Below are positions 26,073-34,974 of a stretch of 64,000 nucleotides of DNA, piece by piece. The position numbers and the translations under genes were made by a program. Origin of the DNA: Paenibacillus silvisoli (lineage in GTDB: Bacteria; Bacillota; Bacilli; Paenibacillales; Paenibacillaceae); assembly GCF_030866765.1 (NCBI RefSeq), contig NZ_CP133017.1:4988501-5052500 (forward strand), read 5' to 3'. The first letter of the stretch is position 1, and every line of letters begins with the position of its first letter. The notes beneath the pieces were generated by a model. That model did not search any database. It was not told the origin of the DNA and saw only the letters and a list, made by a program, of their open reading frames with translations.

Positions 26073-28132
26073 TTAATAGATCACGCGGCCCTGCTCGTCG
26101 GCAATGCCGGATTTGCGGTAAAAATACGTATTGATCATATCGCGCCATTCGCAGGCGTGCTCCGCCTGATGCGCGAGACGCTCGCGCACCTGCCGGAACC
26201 TGTCGGAATCAACCTGAGCCGCGATCGAATCCCACTTCTCGACCAAGCCGGCCGCCCGCTCCGCGCCGCCGAAATGCGTGTCGTAAATATGTTGAATGAC
26301 CGTCGTACCGCTCTGCAGCACATGCGTATACGGGACATGATGGAAGAACAGCAGCAGCTCATCCGGGCAATCGGCAGCCGACTCATAGCATTCCGCAACC
26401 GGCGCATGATATTGTCCCGCGTAGCCCGTGCCGCTTCGCACGGTGCGGTCGACGCCCATGCCATGGCAATCCGCGTAATGGTAGGTGCCCCACTTGGAAT
26501 ATTCATAGCCGTCGACGTTCGGTCCATAGTGATGATTCGGATTCACCATCCAGCCCACGCCGAGCGGCGCCGTGTACGACTCGTAAATATCGTAAGAGCT
26601 CAACAGCATCTCCAGCACGACGCGCTCCAGCTCTTCGTCCAAACCGAACGTCATCCGCACCCACTCCGCAGCGATCTCTTCGGCGCTCAACGCCGGATTC
26701 CAAGCCAGCCGCGCGTAGCCGTGCCAGTTCGCCTGCGCCAGCACATGCCCGGACCAGTTCGCGTCGTCCCCGATGTTCGATACGGCCGCAATCCCGCCTC
26801 GCGCGCTGCCGAACAGCCGGCCGCTCGCGATTTCCGCAACGGTAGAACCCTCACCTCGCGCATACGTGTCGAAGTCGTAGACCTCTTTCCATTGCGGAAC
26901 CAAATAACAGAGATGCCGCTGCTGCCCCGTATACTCCTGCGCAATTTGCAGCTCGAGCAGCCGGTTCGTCTCCGTCAACCCGCCGAACAGCGGCGATACC
27001 GGCTCCCGCACCTGAAAATCCATCGGTCCGTTCGGAACTCTCCGTCCAGCGGCATGAAATGATCATAGGCCGCGCGGGCGCGGTCCGTCTTGCGGTCCCG
27101 CCAATCCTGCAGGCAGTTATAGACGAAGCAGCGCCAAATCACTTCGCCGCCGAAAGGCGCGATCGCGTCAGCCAGCATGTTGGCCCCGTCCGCGTGATTG
27201 CGTCCGTACGTGAACGGCCCCGGGCGGAATTCCGAATCCGCCTTCACGAGAAAACCGCCGAAGTCCGGCACGAACTTATAGATGTTCGCAGCCGCATCCT
27301 TCCACCACGCGGACACGTCCGCATCAAGCGGGTCTGCCGTCCCCAAGCCGCCGATTTCGATCGGGCTGGCGAAATTGACGCTCAAGTAAAGCCGAATGCC
27401 ATAGTCGCGGAAAATCGCGGCCGTTTTCGCCACATCCGGCAGAAACTCGTCCGTAATCAGCTTCGATTCCTGGCGGTGCACATTGACGTTGTTGATCGTG
27501 ATCGCATTGATAGCGACGGACGCGAGCAGCCTCGCATAATCCCGAACGCGGCTCATATCCTCGATAAATTTACCGTCCCGGAAGAAGATGCTCTTGCCTG
27601 CATAGCCGCGCTCAACCGAGCCGTCCATATTGTCCCAATGGTTGATCATGCGCAGGCCGTTGCTCGGAACTTCGCGGATGCGCAGGCGGTCAATGCTCTC
27701 CCCGGTTTGCAGCAGCCGGATAAAATGGAACGCGGCATACAGCACGCCTTTATCCGAAGCCGCGGAAAGATAGATGCAATCGTCCTCCGAGGAATGAATG
27801 ACGTAGCCCTCTTCGCCCAATTCGTCGAAGCGATATTCCGCCGCCAGCGGCTCCAGCAGCGGCGAGCTGCCGTACGTGCCGACGAGGATCGTCCCCTTCC
27901 CATTCGTGCCCGCCCGGTTCGACGCTTCGCCGGCTTCGCTCTTCGGCTTCTCGCCGAGCAAGACGGACAGCGCCTGCGCCAGCTCCCGGCCGGCCGTGCG
28001 AATCAACGGACTGCCGCCGATAACCGCAAGCCCGGCGCAGCGTTTCCAATAGGCTTCGCGAAGCGACTCGCTCCCGATTTGCGCATAGCCAAGCCAGCAT
28101 TCATAACCGCTTTCTACTTGTTTCCGATTCAT
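26073..28132 (-). pseudogene. aguA: GH67 alpha-glucuronidase, frameshifted by an apparent 25-nt deletion
   Basis: Two overlapping frames encode the two parts of one GH67 enzyme: residues 1 to about 365 in frame 26975-28132 and the remainder in frame 26073-27023. The first part runs to YDHFMPLDG and the second resumes at [18 protein letters not shown]. Relatives have about 11 residues between LDG and NGPMDFQ, but here only 8 nt are present near 27035, implying loss of 25 nt and a shift in frame. From memory of GH67 structures, the catalytic base pair is the Asp of YDHF and the Glu of VREP, which flank the break, so neither piece should work alone. The intact enzyme removes 4-O-methylglucuronate from aldouronates. 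A true deletion or an assembly error is possible. It heads operon D. Confidence 0.88.
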
Positions 28133-28170
28133 GGTCCTCGTCTCTCCCCTGCTGGATCTAGTTTACAAAT

Positions 28171-28199
28171 CAAAAGAGTCTCTCCGGTAACGGGAGACC
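28171..28199 (-). terminator. Terminator between GH8 and GH67 genes
   Basis: A GTCTC/GAGAC stem with an inner CCG/CGG extension and a GTAA loop is followed on the minus strand by a TCTTTTGATTT tract. It lies between the GH8 stop (28224) and the GH67 start (28132), dividing operons E and D, though read-through is possible. Confidence 0.65.
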
Positions 28200-28223
28200 C
28201 TTGCAGCACTTCAACAACGACAT

Positions 28224-29342
28224 TTATTCAGCTGGCGGCCAGATCCGATAGCGGCCGCTTAACGCCAGCATGGCAAACAAATACAAACAATTGTCATAGT
28301 AGCGCCGGTCGCCTTCGCGAACTGGCGTATTCCAGAACAGCTCGACGCTTGCTCGCGCATGCGGACCATCGGGCGAAGCCAGCGAAGCGGCTGCGTTCGT
28401 CGCGATCAAACCGACCGGATGAAGCGACTTCTCCTCGAAAGGCTCCCCCGCGATCGTATAGCGGCGGTAATCCTCCGGCTCCTTATCCGCGAAGAACGCT
28501 TGAATGTTGTCGACTTCCGAGCGCATCCATTCCGAAGCGCCGAACCATGAAGCCTCCAAGCCGATATTGGCGGCGACCCGGTAGGAATCGCTGAAGAAAT
28601 GTCCATAACCGCGCTCATCATTCGGCGTGCCGTCATAATGCGCATACTCCGGCGCCAATCCGGTAACCGGATGGCAAGCCAGCTTCAAATACTCGCGGCT
28701 GGCTGCCGCAGCCTCTTTCCAGAACTCCCGGTCCGCCTCTTCTGACCAAAGCGCGAACAGCTCGTAAAAATGAGGCAAATGATACGAAGGATCGCTATAT
28801 TCGCAGTTCGGTACGAATTTGATCAGCTTATTGCGCGGATTCCACATCGGATAACCGATGCCGTCCTCCCCGTTGTGCACGCAATCATGCAGCAGCTGCC
28901 GCGCTTTCACGCCGTAATCGAGCGGCGCTTCTCCGTCGCCCCAGCGATGGGAAGCGAATAAAAGGGCAAGCGCGTAATACTCTTCGCCATCCGGCGCCGG
29001 TCCGTTCGACCGCTTCGTCCCGTCCGTGTTGCAAGACCAGGCGAAATAGCCTTTATTTTCCCCGGACGTCATGTACATGTACGTGTAGCTCCAACGCCAG
29101 AGCCGGTCGAACACGTCCTTCTTATCCAGCTGAACCGCCATCATCATGCCGTAGGACATGCCTTCGGTCCGGACGTCAAGGTTCCCGGTGTCGAGCATAT
29201 AGCCCATATCTTCGCCGGCCGGATAGTAAATCCGCGTCGCCTCATGCTCCTCGAACAGCAGCTGCCACGTCTCTTCGACCTTCCGGTCGATCGCGTCCCG
29301 ATCGTAACCGTATTCGACCAGTAGATTGCAAAATCCTTCCAT
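28224..29342 (-). CDS. GH8 reducing-end xylose-releasing exo-oligoxylanase
   Basis: A 372-residue cytoplasmic enzyme with the alpha/alpha barrel motifs of GH8: VRTEGMSYGMMMA with catalytic acid Glu60, PDGEEYYALALLFASHRWG (117-135) and SDSYRVAANIGLE with Asp252. The spacing of 192 residues between Glu60 and Asp252 matches the acid and base of the Rex enzyme of Bacillus halodurans. Rex removes xylose from the reducing end of xylo-oligosaccharides. No signal peptide is present, so it acts after import by the upstream LplB/LplC-type transporter. Its start overlaps the permease stop by one base (TAATG). Confidence 0.9.
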   Translation of the reverse strand: MEGFCNLLVEYGYDRDAIDRKVEETWQLLFEEHEATRIYYPAGEDMGYMLDTGNLDVRTEGMSYGMMMAVQLDKKDVFDRLWRWSYTYMYMTSGENKGYFAWSCNTDGTKRSNGPAPDGEEYYALALLFASHRWGDGEAPLDYGVKARQLLHDCVHNGEDGIGYPMWNPRNKLIKFVPNCEYSDPSYHLPHFYELFALWSEEADREFWKEAAAASREYLKLACHPVTGLAPEYAHYDGTPNDERGYGHFFSDSYRVAANIGLEASWFGASEWMRSEVDNIQAFFADKEPEDYRRYTIAGEPFEEKSLHPVGLIATNAAASLASPDGPHARASVELFWNTPVREGDRRYYDNCLYLFAMLALSGRYRIWPPAE

Positions 29343-30262
29343 TACCCCTTCACGCCTCCCAGCGTCATGCCTTTAACGAAATATTTTTGCAGGAACGGAT
29401 AGACCATCACGATCGGCAAGCTTGCCACGATCGTCATCGTTGCGCGGATCGAAGTCGGCGTGACGAAGTTGGCAGCCGTGCCGCCCGAGCCGTCCATGTT
29501 GCCGCCCGACGAGCTGATGGAAGCGTTTGAATTTTGCAGCATTTTCATTAATTCGTACTGCAGCGTGCTGAGCTCCAGCTTCGAGGAGTTATACAGGAAT
29601 ACGTCGAACCAGGAGTTCCAATGGTACACCGCCGTAAACAGCGAGGTTGTGGCAAGCACCGGCATGGATAGCGGCAGCACGATGCGAAGGAACGTCGTAA
29701 ACTCCCCTGCGCCGTCCATGCGGGCCGATTCCAGAATGCCTTCCGGGAGCTGCTCGATGAACGAGCGGATGACGATGACGTTGAATACGCCGAGAATGCC
29801 CGGAATGATGTAAACCCAGTACGTGCCCATCAAGTGAAGCTCGCGCATGAGCAGGAAGTTCGGAATGAGTCCGCCGTTGAAATACATCGTCAGCACGAAC
29901 GCGATCGTCACGAATTTGCGAAGCACAAACTCCGGTCGGCTGATCGTGTAGGCGACCATCGCCGAGCAGAAGGTGGACACCAGCGTGCCGAAAATCGTCC
30001 GCGAAGCGGAAATCCATGTGGAATGCAGAATCGTCGCTTGCTTGAATACGTAATCGTAATTATCCCAGGTCCAAACTCTCGGCCACAGGTAGACGCCGCC
30101 TTTAATCGAGTCGCCGGCATCGTTCAACGAAACGGCCAGCATGTTAATAAACGGATATATGGTCACGATCATCAGAATTACCATGAACGTGTAATTGGCG
30201 ATATCGAACAGTCGATCTCCTGCCGATGAATAACGGGCCGACGCGATTTGCGATTTTGCCAT
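29342..30262 (-). CDS. Aldouronate ABC transporter permease, LplC/YtcP type
   Basis: A 306-residue CUT1 permease of the LplC branch with six hydrophobic segments, an EAA loop (ILESARMDGAGE, then LPL) and the branch-typical C-terminus QKYFVKGMTLGGVKG. It pairs with the LplB-type permease at 30278. With the binding protein at 31366 and the GH8, GH67 and uxu genes it matches known Paenibacillus aldouronate-use clusters, hence the substrate guess. The ATPase is elsewhere. Confidence 0.92.
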   Translation of the reverse strand: MAKSQIASARYSSAGDRLFDIANYTFMVILMIVTIYPFINMLAVSLNDAGDSIKGGVYLWPRVWTWDNYDYVFKQATILHSTWISASRTIFGTLVSTFCSAMVAYTISRPEFVLRKFVTIAFVLTMYFNGGLIPNFLLMRELHLMGTYWVYIIPGILGVFNVIVIRSFIEQLPEGILESARMDGAGEFTTFLRIVLPLSMPVLATTSLFTAVYHWNSWFDVFLYNSSKLELSTLQYELMKMLQNSNASISSSGGNMDGSGGTAANFVTPTSIRATMTIVASLPIVMVYPFLQKYFVKGMTLGGVKG

Positions 30263-30277
30263 GAGCTGCTCTCCTCC

Positions 30278-31258
30278 TTAAAACAATCGTTCTTGGCCAA
30301 GCCGTTTGGATAAGTAGTTCGCCGAGAACAACAGCACGATACTGATGACCGTTTTGAAAATGCCTGCCGCGACGGACAGCGAGTAGTTGCCGAGATTCAT
30401 ACCGTATTTCAAAATAAAAATTTCGAGGTTCTCGGAATAATCCAGGTTCGGACCATTGCCGAGCAAGTATTGCGGCTCAAAGCCTGTCTCCAGAATTTGG
30501 CCGAGGTTCAAAATAATCAAGATGATCACGACCGGCCGGATGCCCGGCAGCGTAATATGGAAGATGCGCTGGAAGCGGCCCGCGCCGTCAATCTCGGCAG
30601 CCTCATACTGAGCCGGATCGATCGTCGTCATGGCGGCCAAGTAAATGATCGTGTTCCAGCCTACGTTTTTCCACACCTCGGACACGCCGAGAATGCCCCA
30701 GAAATATTTGCCTTCGCCAAGCCATAGAATCGGCTCGTGAATGAAGCCCAATCCCATCAAAATTTCATTGACGATACCGCCGTCGGCGGACAGAACGGTT
30801 TGAATAATCGTTGCCGCGACAACCCAGGAAATAAAATGCGGCAAGTAGCTGATCGTTTGCACGACGCGCTTGAACGCCATTTTGCGAAGCTCGTTAAGCA
30901 GAATCGCCAGCGTGATCGCGGTCACGAAGCCGAGCACGAAATTAATCAAGCTCATCGCCAGCGTATTGCGAAGCACGATCAGAAACCGGTCGTCCGAGAA
31001 CATGAATCTGAATTGCTTCAGCCCTACCCATGTCTGATCGCCGAACGATTTGGCCGGCTTATAGTTTTGAAACGCGATGGACCAGCCCCACAGCGGGACA
31101 TATTTGAACAAGACGAGCCAGAGCAGGAATGGGACGGACATCAGTACGAGAGCCCGCTGCTTCACAAGCTGCTGCAAGAAGAAGACCAGCCCTGATTTTC
31201 TACCGAGAAGTCCGCGACCGGCAGGCACTGCTCCCTGTTGCTTCATTGTTTTTAACAT
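30278..31258 (-). CDS. Aldouronate ABC transporter permease, LplB type
   Basis: A permease of about 326 residues with six hydrophobic spans, EAA loop EAAEIDGAGRF and the C-terminal LSKRLGQERLF typical of LplB proteins. The start is uncertain: GTG at 31267 sits only 2 nt after GGGGAG, whereas ATG at 31258 is 11 nt after it. I use 31258. It is 15 nt upstream of the LplC partner and follows the binding-protein gene across a hairpin. Confidence 0.9.
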   Translation of the reverse strand: MLKTMKQQGAVPAGRGLLGRKSGLVFFLQQLVKQRALVLMSVPFLLWLVLFKYVPLWGWSIAFQNYKPAKSFGDQTWVGLKQFRFMFSDDRFLIVLRNTLAMSLINFVLGFVTAITLAILLNELRKMAFKRVVQTISYLPHFISWVVAATIIQTVLSADGGIVNEILMGLGFIHEPILWLGEGKYFWGILGVSEVWKNVGWNTIIYLAAMTTIDPAQYEAAEIDGAGRFQRIFHITLPGIRPVVIILIILNLGQILETGFEPQYLLGNGPNLDYSENLEIFILKYGMNLGNYSLSVAAGIFKTVISIVLLFSANYLSKRLGQERLF

Positions 31259-31304
31259 AGCGATCACATCTCCCCTTACATGCCTATCCGCAGGATTTGG
31301 AACA

Positions 31305-31348
31305 GGAAAGGCCGGGCCCCGTACAAAGCATGCGAGTTCCGGCCTTCC
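31305..31348 (-). promoter_or_regulatory. Hairpin between binding-protein and permease genes
   Basis: GGAAGGCCGG pairs with CCGGCCTTTCC (one bulged base) around a loop of about 23 nt. It lies between the binding-protein stop and the LplB-type start, as in the other three transporters. Confidence 0.6.
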
Positions 31349-31365
31349 GTTTTACGCATTACGCA

Positions 31366-33108
31366 TTAGTTTCCTTTGATCTTTGCCGCTTTCTTCTTCA
31401 CTTCGTCGGTCATCGTTTTCTCGTAGTCCGCTACAGGAAGCTTGTTGATTTCCTCTACATACTCGTTCCACAGGGAGTCGAACTTATCCGGTGCGCCGAG
31501 AACGATCTTCGCGAAATATTTGCGCTGTACGTCAGGCTTCTTCGCCGTGTAGATTTGCGCTTGCGAGCCTTGCTCCAGCGAGATGCTCCACGCCGGGTAC
31601 CAAGGGCGCTCGTCCGGCTTCGAGAACATTTCCGCGTACGTCTGCACGCCGTATTTGCCAAGGCGTTCTTTCTCGGCAGGCGTAAACGAAGCTTGCGCAA
31701 CCTCAGGCTGTCTGCCAGGGTTTACCGCGTTGCCGTCCGGGAACGTAGAGCCTTGACCGTACATCGGCCAGTAGTACTCGAAGTAGCCGATGCCGACTTG
31801 ACGCTTGTAGTCGTTGTCTTTCAGCTTGTCGATTTCTTCCTGCGTTCTGAAGAGGCGGCCTTTGTCGTCGACTTCATAGTTTTGGCCTTTGATGCCCCAT
31901 TGCACGAGCTTCTGATTTTCGTCCGTCAGCAGGTTGTCGAAGAACTTGATGATGCGCTCAGGATCCTTCGCGCTTGTCGTAATGCCAACGCCGCGGTTGT
32001 TTACGAACGAAGCCGGGTCGATGTATTGGTCTTTCGTGTTTGCGTCGAACGTAACCGGAAGCGGGAAGTATTCCAGATCGTCATTGCCGCCGTTCTTCAG
32101 CGTTTCGGTCTTCAACGTTTGCAGCGCTTGGTTGACCTGCCAGCCGTAATCGAAGAAGCCGAGTACTTTGCCGGACGTGATCTTCGCCAAGTATTGGTCG
32201 TAGTTGTCGACGAAGGAGGACTTGTCGAACAAGCCTTCGGCATTCAGCTCGTTCAGCTTTTGCAGCCAACGCTTCGTGCCGTCATTCACGGCGTAAATTT
32301 TCGAGTCCATCGTGCTCATGTCGACTTGGACTTCGCCGTCATTCGGATAGCCGGCCAGATGGTTCGGCGGGTTCGTCGTTGCGAAGAAGCGCCAGTCATG
32401 CGTCAGCGACATGAAGCCGGTCAACTTGTCTTCTTTATGTTTGCCTGCATAGTCCTTGATCAAGTTGAAGTACTCGTCGAACGTCTTGATTTTCGGATAG
32501 CCGGCATCCTTCAATACGCGGTTCTGCACCCAGAACGCGCCTTGGTCGATCGTCGGGTTCGGCTTATATTCGCCGACTACCGCGCTGAAAGGCAGGAAGT
32601 AGATATTGCCGTCTTCGGCTTTCATCAGGTTGAAGTACGGTTCGTACACGCGCTTGATGTTCGGGCCGAACTTGTCGATCAGGTCGTTGAGCGGAATGAA
32701 CGCGCCCGCTTCCAGCACTTTGTCGATCGCGGCGTCCGGCTGCAAAATATCCGGATACTCGTTGCTGGCGATCATCGTGCCGATCTTTGTATTCAAATCG
32801 CCAACCAAATGCTCCATCTTGAAGTTAACGCCGGTTTGCTCCTCAAGGATTTTACCGATCTCTGTCTTGTTCGTTTCCGTGTCCTTGTTCGCCGTCGCGT
32901 TGAAGTAAGTGAACGTCACCGGTTCAGGCTTCGCTTCAGGCTCGTTCGCCGTTTGCGTGTTCGCGGCTGCGTTGCCGCCATTGCCTGCGTCCGGCGAAGC
33001 GGCGTTCTCGTTCGTGTTCGTGCCGGTGTTGTTATTGCCGCATCCAACAAGCCCCATTACAAGCGCGAGCGACATGATGCCCATTTGCAACTTGTTTCTC
33101 GTTTTCAA
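31366..33108 (-). CDS. Aldouronate-binding lipoprotein, LplA type
   Basis: A 580-residue lipoprotein with a short basic N-terminus, hydrophobic core and lipobox LVGC (Cys23), followed by an Asn/Thr/Ala/Glu-rich linker and the LplA-type binding fold. It has a TTG start with AAGGGG about 8 nt upstream. It captures the oligosaccharide for the LplB/LplC-type permeases. A substrate of methylglucuronoxylo-oligosaccharides is inferred from GH8, GH67 and GH43 nearby. It has its own promoter after the kinase gene, with a cre site just downstream. Confidence 0.92.
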   Translation of the reverse strand: MKTRNKLQMGIMSLALVMGLVGCGNNNTGTNTNENAASPDAGNGGNAAANTQTANEPEAKPEPVTFTYFNATANKDTETNKTEIGKILEEQTGVNFKMEHLVGDLNTKIGTMIASNEYPDILQPDAAIDKVLEAGAFIPLNDLIDKFGPNIKRVYEPYFNLMKAEDGNIYFLPFSAVVGEYKPNPTIDQGAFWVQNRVLKDAGYPKIKTFDEYFNLIKDYAGKHKEDKLTGFMSLTHDWRFFATTNPPNHLAGYPNDGEVQVDMSTMDSKIYAVNDGTKRWLQKLNELNAEGLFDKSSFVDNYDQYLAKITSGKVLGFFDYGWQVNQALQTLKTETLKNGGNDDLEYFPLPVTFDANTKDQYIDPASFVNNRGVGITTSAKDPERIIKFFDNLLTDENQKLVQWGIKGQNYEVDDKGRLFRTQEEIDKLKDNDYKRQVGIGYFEYYWPMYGQGSTFPDGNAVNPGRQPEVAQASFTPAEKERLGKYGVQTYAEMFSKPDERPWYPAWSISLEQGSQAQIYTAKKPDVQRKYFAKIVLGAPDKFDSLWNEYVEEINKLPVADYEKTMTDEVKKKAAKIKGN

Positions 33109-33147
33109 AGCAAATACCCCTTCCTGTCTTTGGTTGTAAGCGTTATT

Positions 33148-33212
33148 TGTAAGCGCTTTTATCTGACATTTTTAGTATACAGAGAGGGAGAAACTTTGTT
33201 TACCCAGTAAAC
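33148..33212 (-). promoter_or_regulatory. Promoter of binding-protein operon with cre site and palindrome
   Basis: On the minus strand a -35 box TAAACA (33197-33202) and -10 box TATACT (33174-33179) are 17 bp apart. A CcpA-type site TGTAAGCGCTTTTA (33148-33161, 13 of 14 consensus bases) lies just past the expected transcription start, and a weaker copy overlaps it at 33135-33148. A perfect GTTTAC/GTAAAC inverted repeat (33198-33212) covers the -35 box. This fits carbon repression by CcpA plus control by the upstream two-component system. Confidence 0.6.
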
Positions 33213-33232
33213 TATATATCAGGCTTAGTAAA

Positions 33233-34951
33233 TTAAAGAGATCGAATTACGATGCGGGTGGCCGTGCCTTGACCCTTCGCGCTCTCGATCGTAAAGTCCG
33301 CCTGATCCCCGTAAAAGAGCTTCAACCGCAGGTAAACATTGCGAATGCCGATGCTTTCGCCCAGCTCCTCGGAGTGGAACGTGTCGTGCTGCAGCTGCCG
33401 CAGCCGTTCCTCGGACATGCCTACGCCGTTATCGCTTACCGTGCAAATTAAGCTGTCGCCCGACTTTTGCACGCGAACCGTGATCAAGCCCGAATGCTTC
33501 ATCGGCTCGATGCCGTGAATGCTGGAATTTTCGACGAGCGGCTGCAGCGTCATCTTCGGAATCAAATTCATGGTGCAATCCTCGTCGACCTCGATGCGGT
33601 AATCCAGCTTGTCCCCGAACCGGTACTTCTGAATTTGCAGGAAGCTCTCCACGAGATCGAGCTCATCGCGGACCGATACCATATCTTTGCCCCAAGACAG
33701 CGATTTGCGGAAAATTTTGGCCATATGATGAATGATCTTCGCCGTCTCGTCCTCCGACTTCATCAAGCTCCGCATCCGGATCGTTTCCAGCGAATTGAAC
33801 AGAAAATGCGGATTGATCTGACTTTGCAGCGCGTGCAGCTGGGACTGCTTGCGGCCGAGCTCCAGCTCCTTCTTCTGAATGTCCGCCATGTAGACGTCAT
33901 GAATAAGGCTTCTGATCTGCATCGTCATATGGTTGAATTCCATCGTCAGCTGGCCGATTTCGTCGCTGCTCCCCTCGTCCTCGATCAGATCGAAGCTGTG
34001 ATTCTTCACGCGCTTCATCTGCCTCAAGATGCGGAACAGCCGCTGGTTCAGCGAACGCGTAAACCAGACGATAATGAGCGTCGGGATCAGGATGTTCGGA
34101 AGCGCCATATAGATGACGAATTCCTTGGACTTCCGCACTTCCTCGAGCACTTGGCGCTCCTGGAATTTTCCGGTGATATGCCAATTGCGAAAATAGAGCT
34201 TGTTGGAGAACCCTTCGTCGATCACGATGGCCCCTTGCTTCGAATCAGGATCCATCCCGTTCGCTCCGGAGGAAGCAAATCGGACTTCGTCGCCCTCGAG
34301 CAAGTACACATTGCCTTTCAGCGTCACGTTGCTCAATAGCTGCACGATCAGCTCCGGCGACAAATCGATTTTGACGATTTTATCGTAATTGCTCTGCCCG
34401 GTCGTGCCGTTCAATCTTCCGACGATGCTGAGGGTCGGTTTGGAGGACGACTCGGCGTCGTACACGATGATTGGCGAGGAGGTCACGGTGCTCTCGAGCC
34501 GCTTGTACCAAGCCGATTCAAGGTCAATGCTCGCGATCGGGGACACATAGCCCCCGTATATGATCGTATCGTTATTCGTATACAGCGTGATCCGCTGGAT
34601 CGCCCGATAGATCGGCGTATACTTCTCCAGCATGTCGGTAATATAGGAATGGTAGTTGTTCACGTATTCCGACGGATCGGCGTACGGCGTGTCCAAATAT
34701 TCGTCCAGAATCGAGTCGTTGTACAGCACGGACGTGATGCCGATGACGGCATCCACCTGATTCATCAGCTCGTTGCGCATCTGCTCGACCGCCAGCGACA
34801 GATCCTGCAGCTTCTGATTCCGGACGTTATTCGTCGTAATGTTATAGAAGATGACGTTCGTCAGAATAACCGGTATAAAGACGGACAAAAAATAGATCAG
34901 CAGCATTTTGCTGCGAAGTCGGCTATTGTGAAACGAGCCGGTAATTCTCAT
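33233..34951 (-). CDS. Sensor histidine kinase (YesM type)
   Basis: A 572-residue membrane kinase: membrane segment about 15-38, extracytoplasmic domain to about 275, membrane segment about 278-298, HAMP, and QINPHFLFNSLE with His382. The ATPase domain has PLVENSSIHG (an Ala to Ser change in the N-box), DNGVGM and GIRNVYLRL. It lies 23 nt after the response-regulator stop. It likely senses xylan-derived oligosaccharides for the adjacent transporter operon. Confidence 0.93.
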   Translation of the reverse strand: MRITGSFHNSRLRSKMLLIYFLSVFIPVILTNVIFYNITTNNVRNQKLQDLSLAVEQMRNELMNQVDAVIGITSVLYNDSILDEYLDTPYADPSEYVNNYHSYITDMLEKYTPIYRAIQRITLYTNNDTIIYGGYVSPIASIDLESAWYKRLESTVTSSPIIVYDAESSSKPTLSIVGRLNGTTGQSNYDKIVKIDLSPELIVQLLSNVTLKGNVYLLEGDEVRFASSGANGMDPDSKQGAIVIDEGFSNKLYFRNWHITGKFQERQVLEEVRKSKEFVIYMALPNILIPTLIIVWFTRSLNQRLFRILRQMKRVKNHSFDLIEDEGSSDEIGQLTMEFNHMTMQIRSLIHDVYMADIQKKELELGRKQSQLHALQSQINPHFLFNSLETIRMRSLMKSEDETAKIIHHMAKIFRKSLSWGKDMVSVRDELDLVESFLQIQKYRFGDKLDYRIEVDEDCTMNLIPKMTLQPLVENSSIHGIEPMKHSGLITVRVQKSGDSLICTVSDNGVGMSEERLRQLQHDTFHSEELGESIGIRNVYLRLKLFYGDQADFTIESAKGQGTATRIVIRSL

Positions 34952-34974
34952 TATTTCGATCCCCCGATGACAGC

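Noticed and set aside
27059..28594. A 511-residue plus-strand open frame over the GH67 and GH8 genes
   Set aside because: It spans two recognised minus-strand genes and has no recognisable domain; high-GC antisense frame.
31297..33210. A 637-residue plus-strand open frame
   Set aside because: It lies opposite a clear lipoprotein gene with lipobox and ribosome site; its composition is typical of an antisense frame in high-GC DNA.
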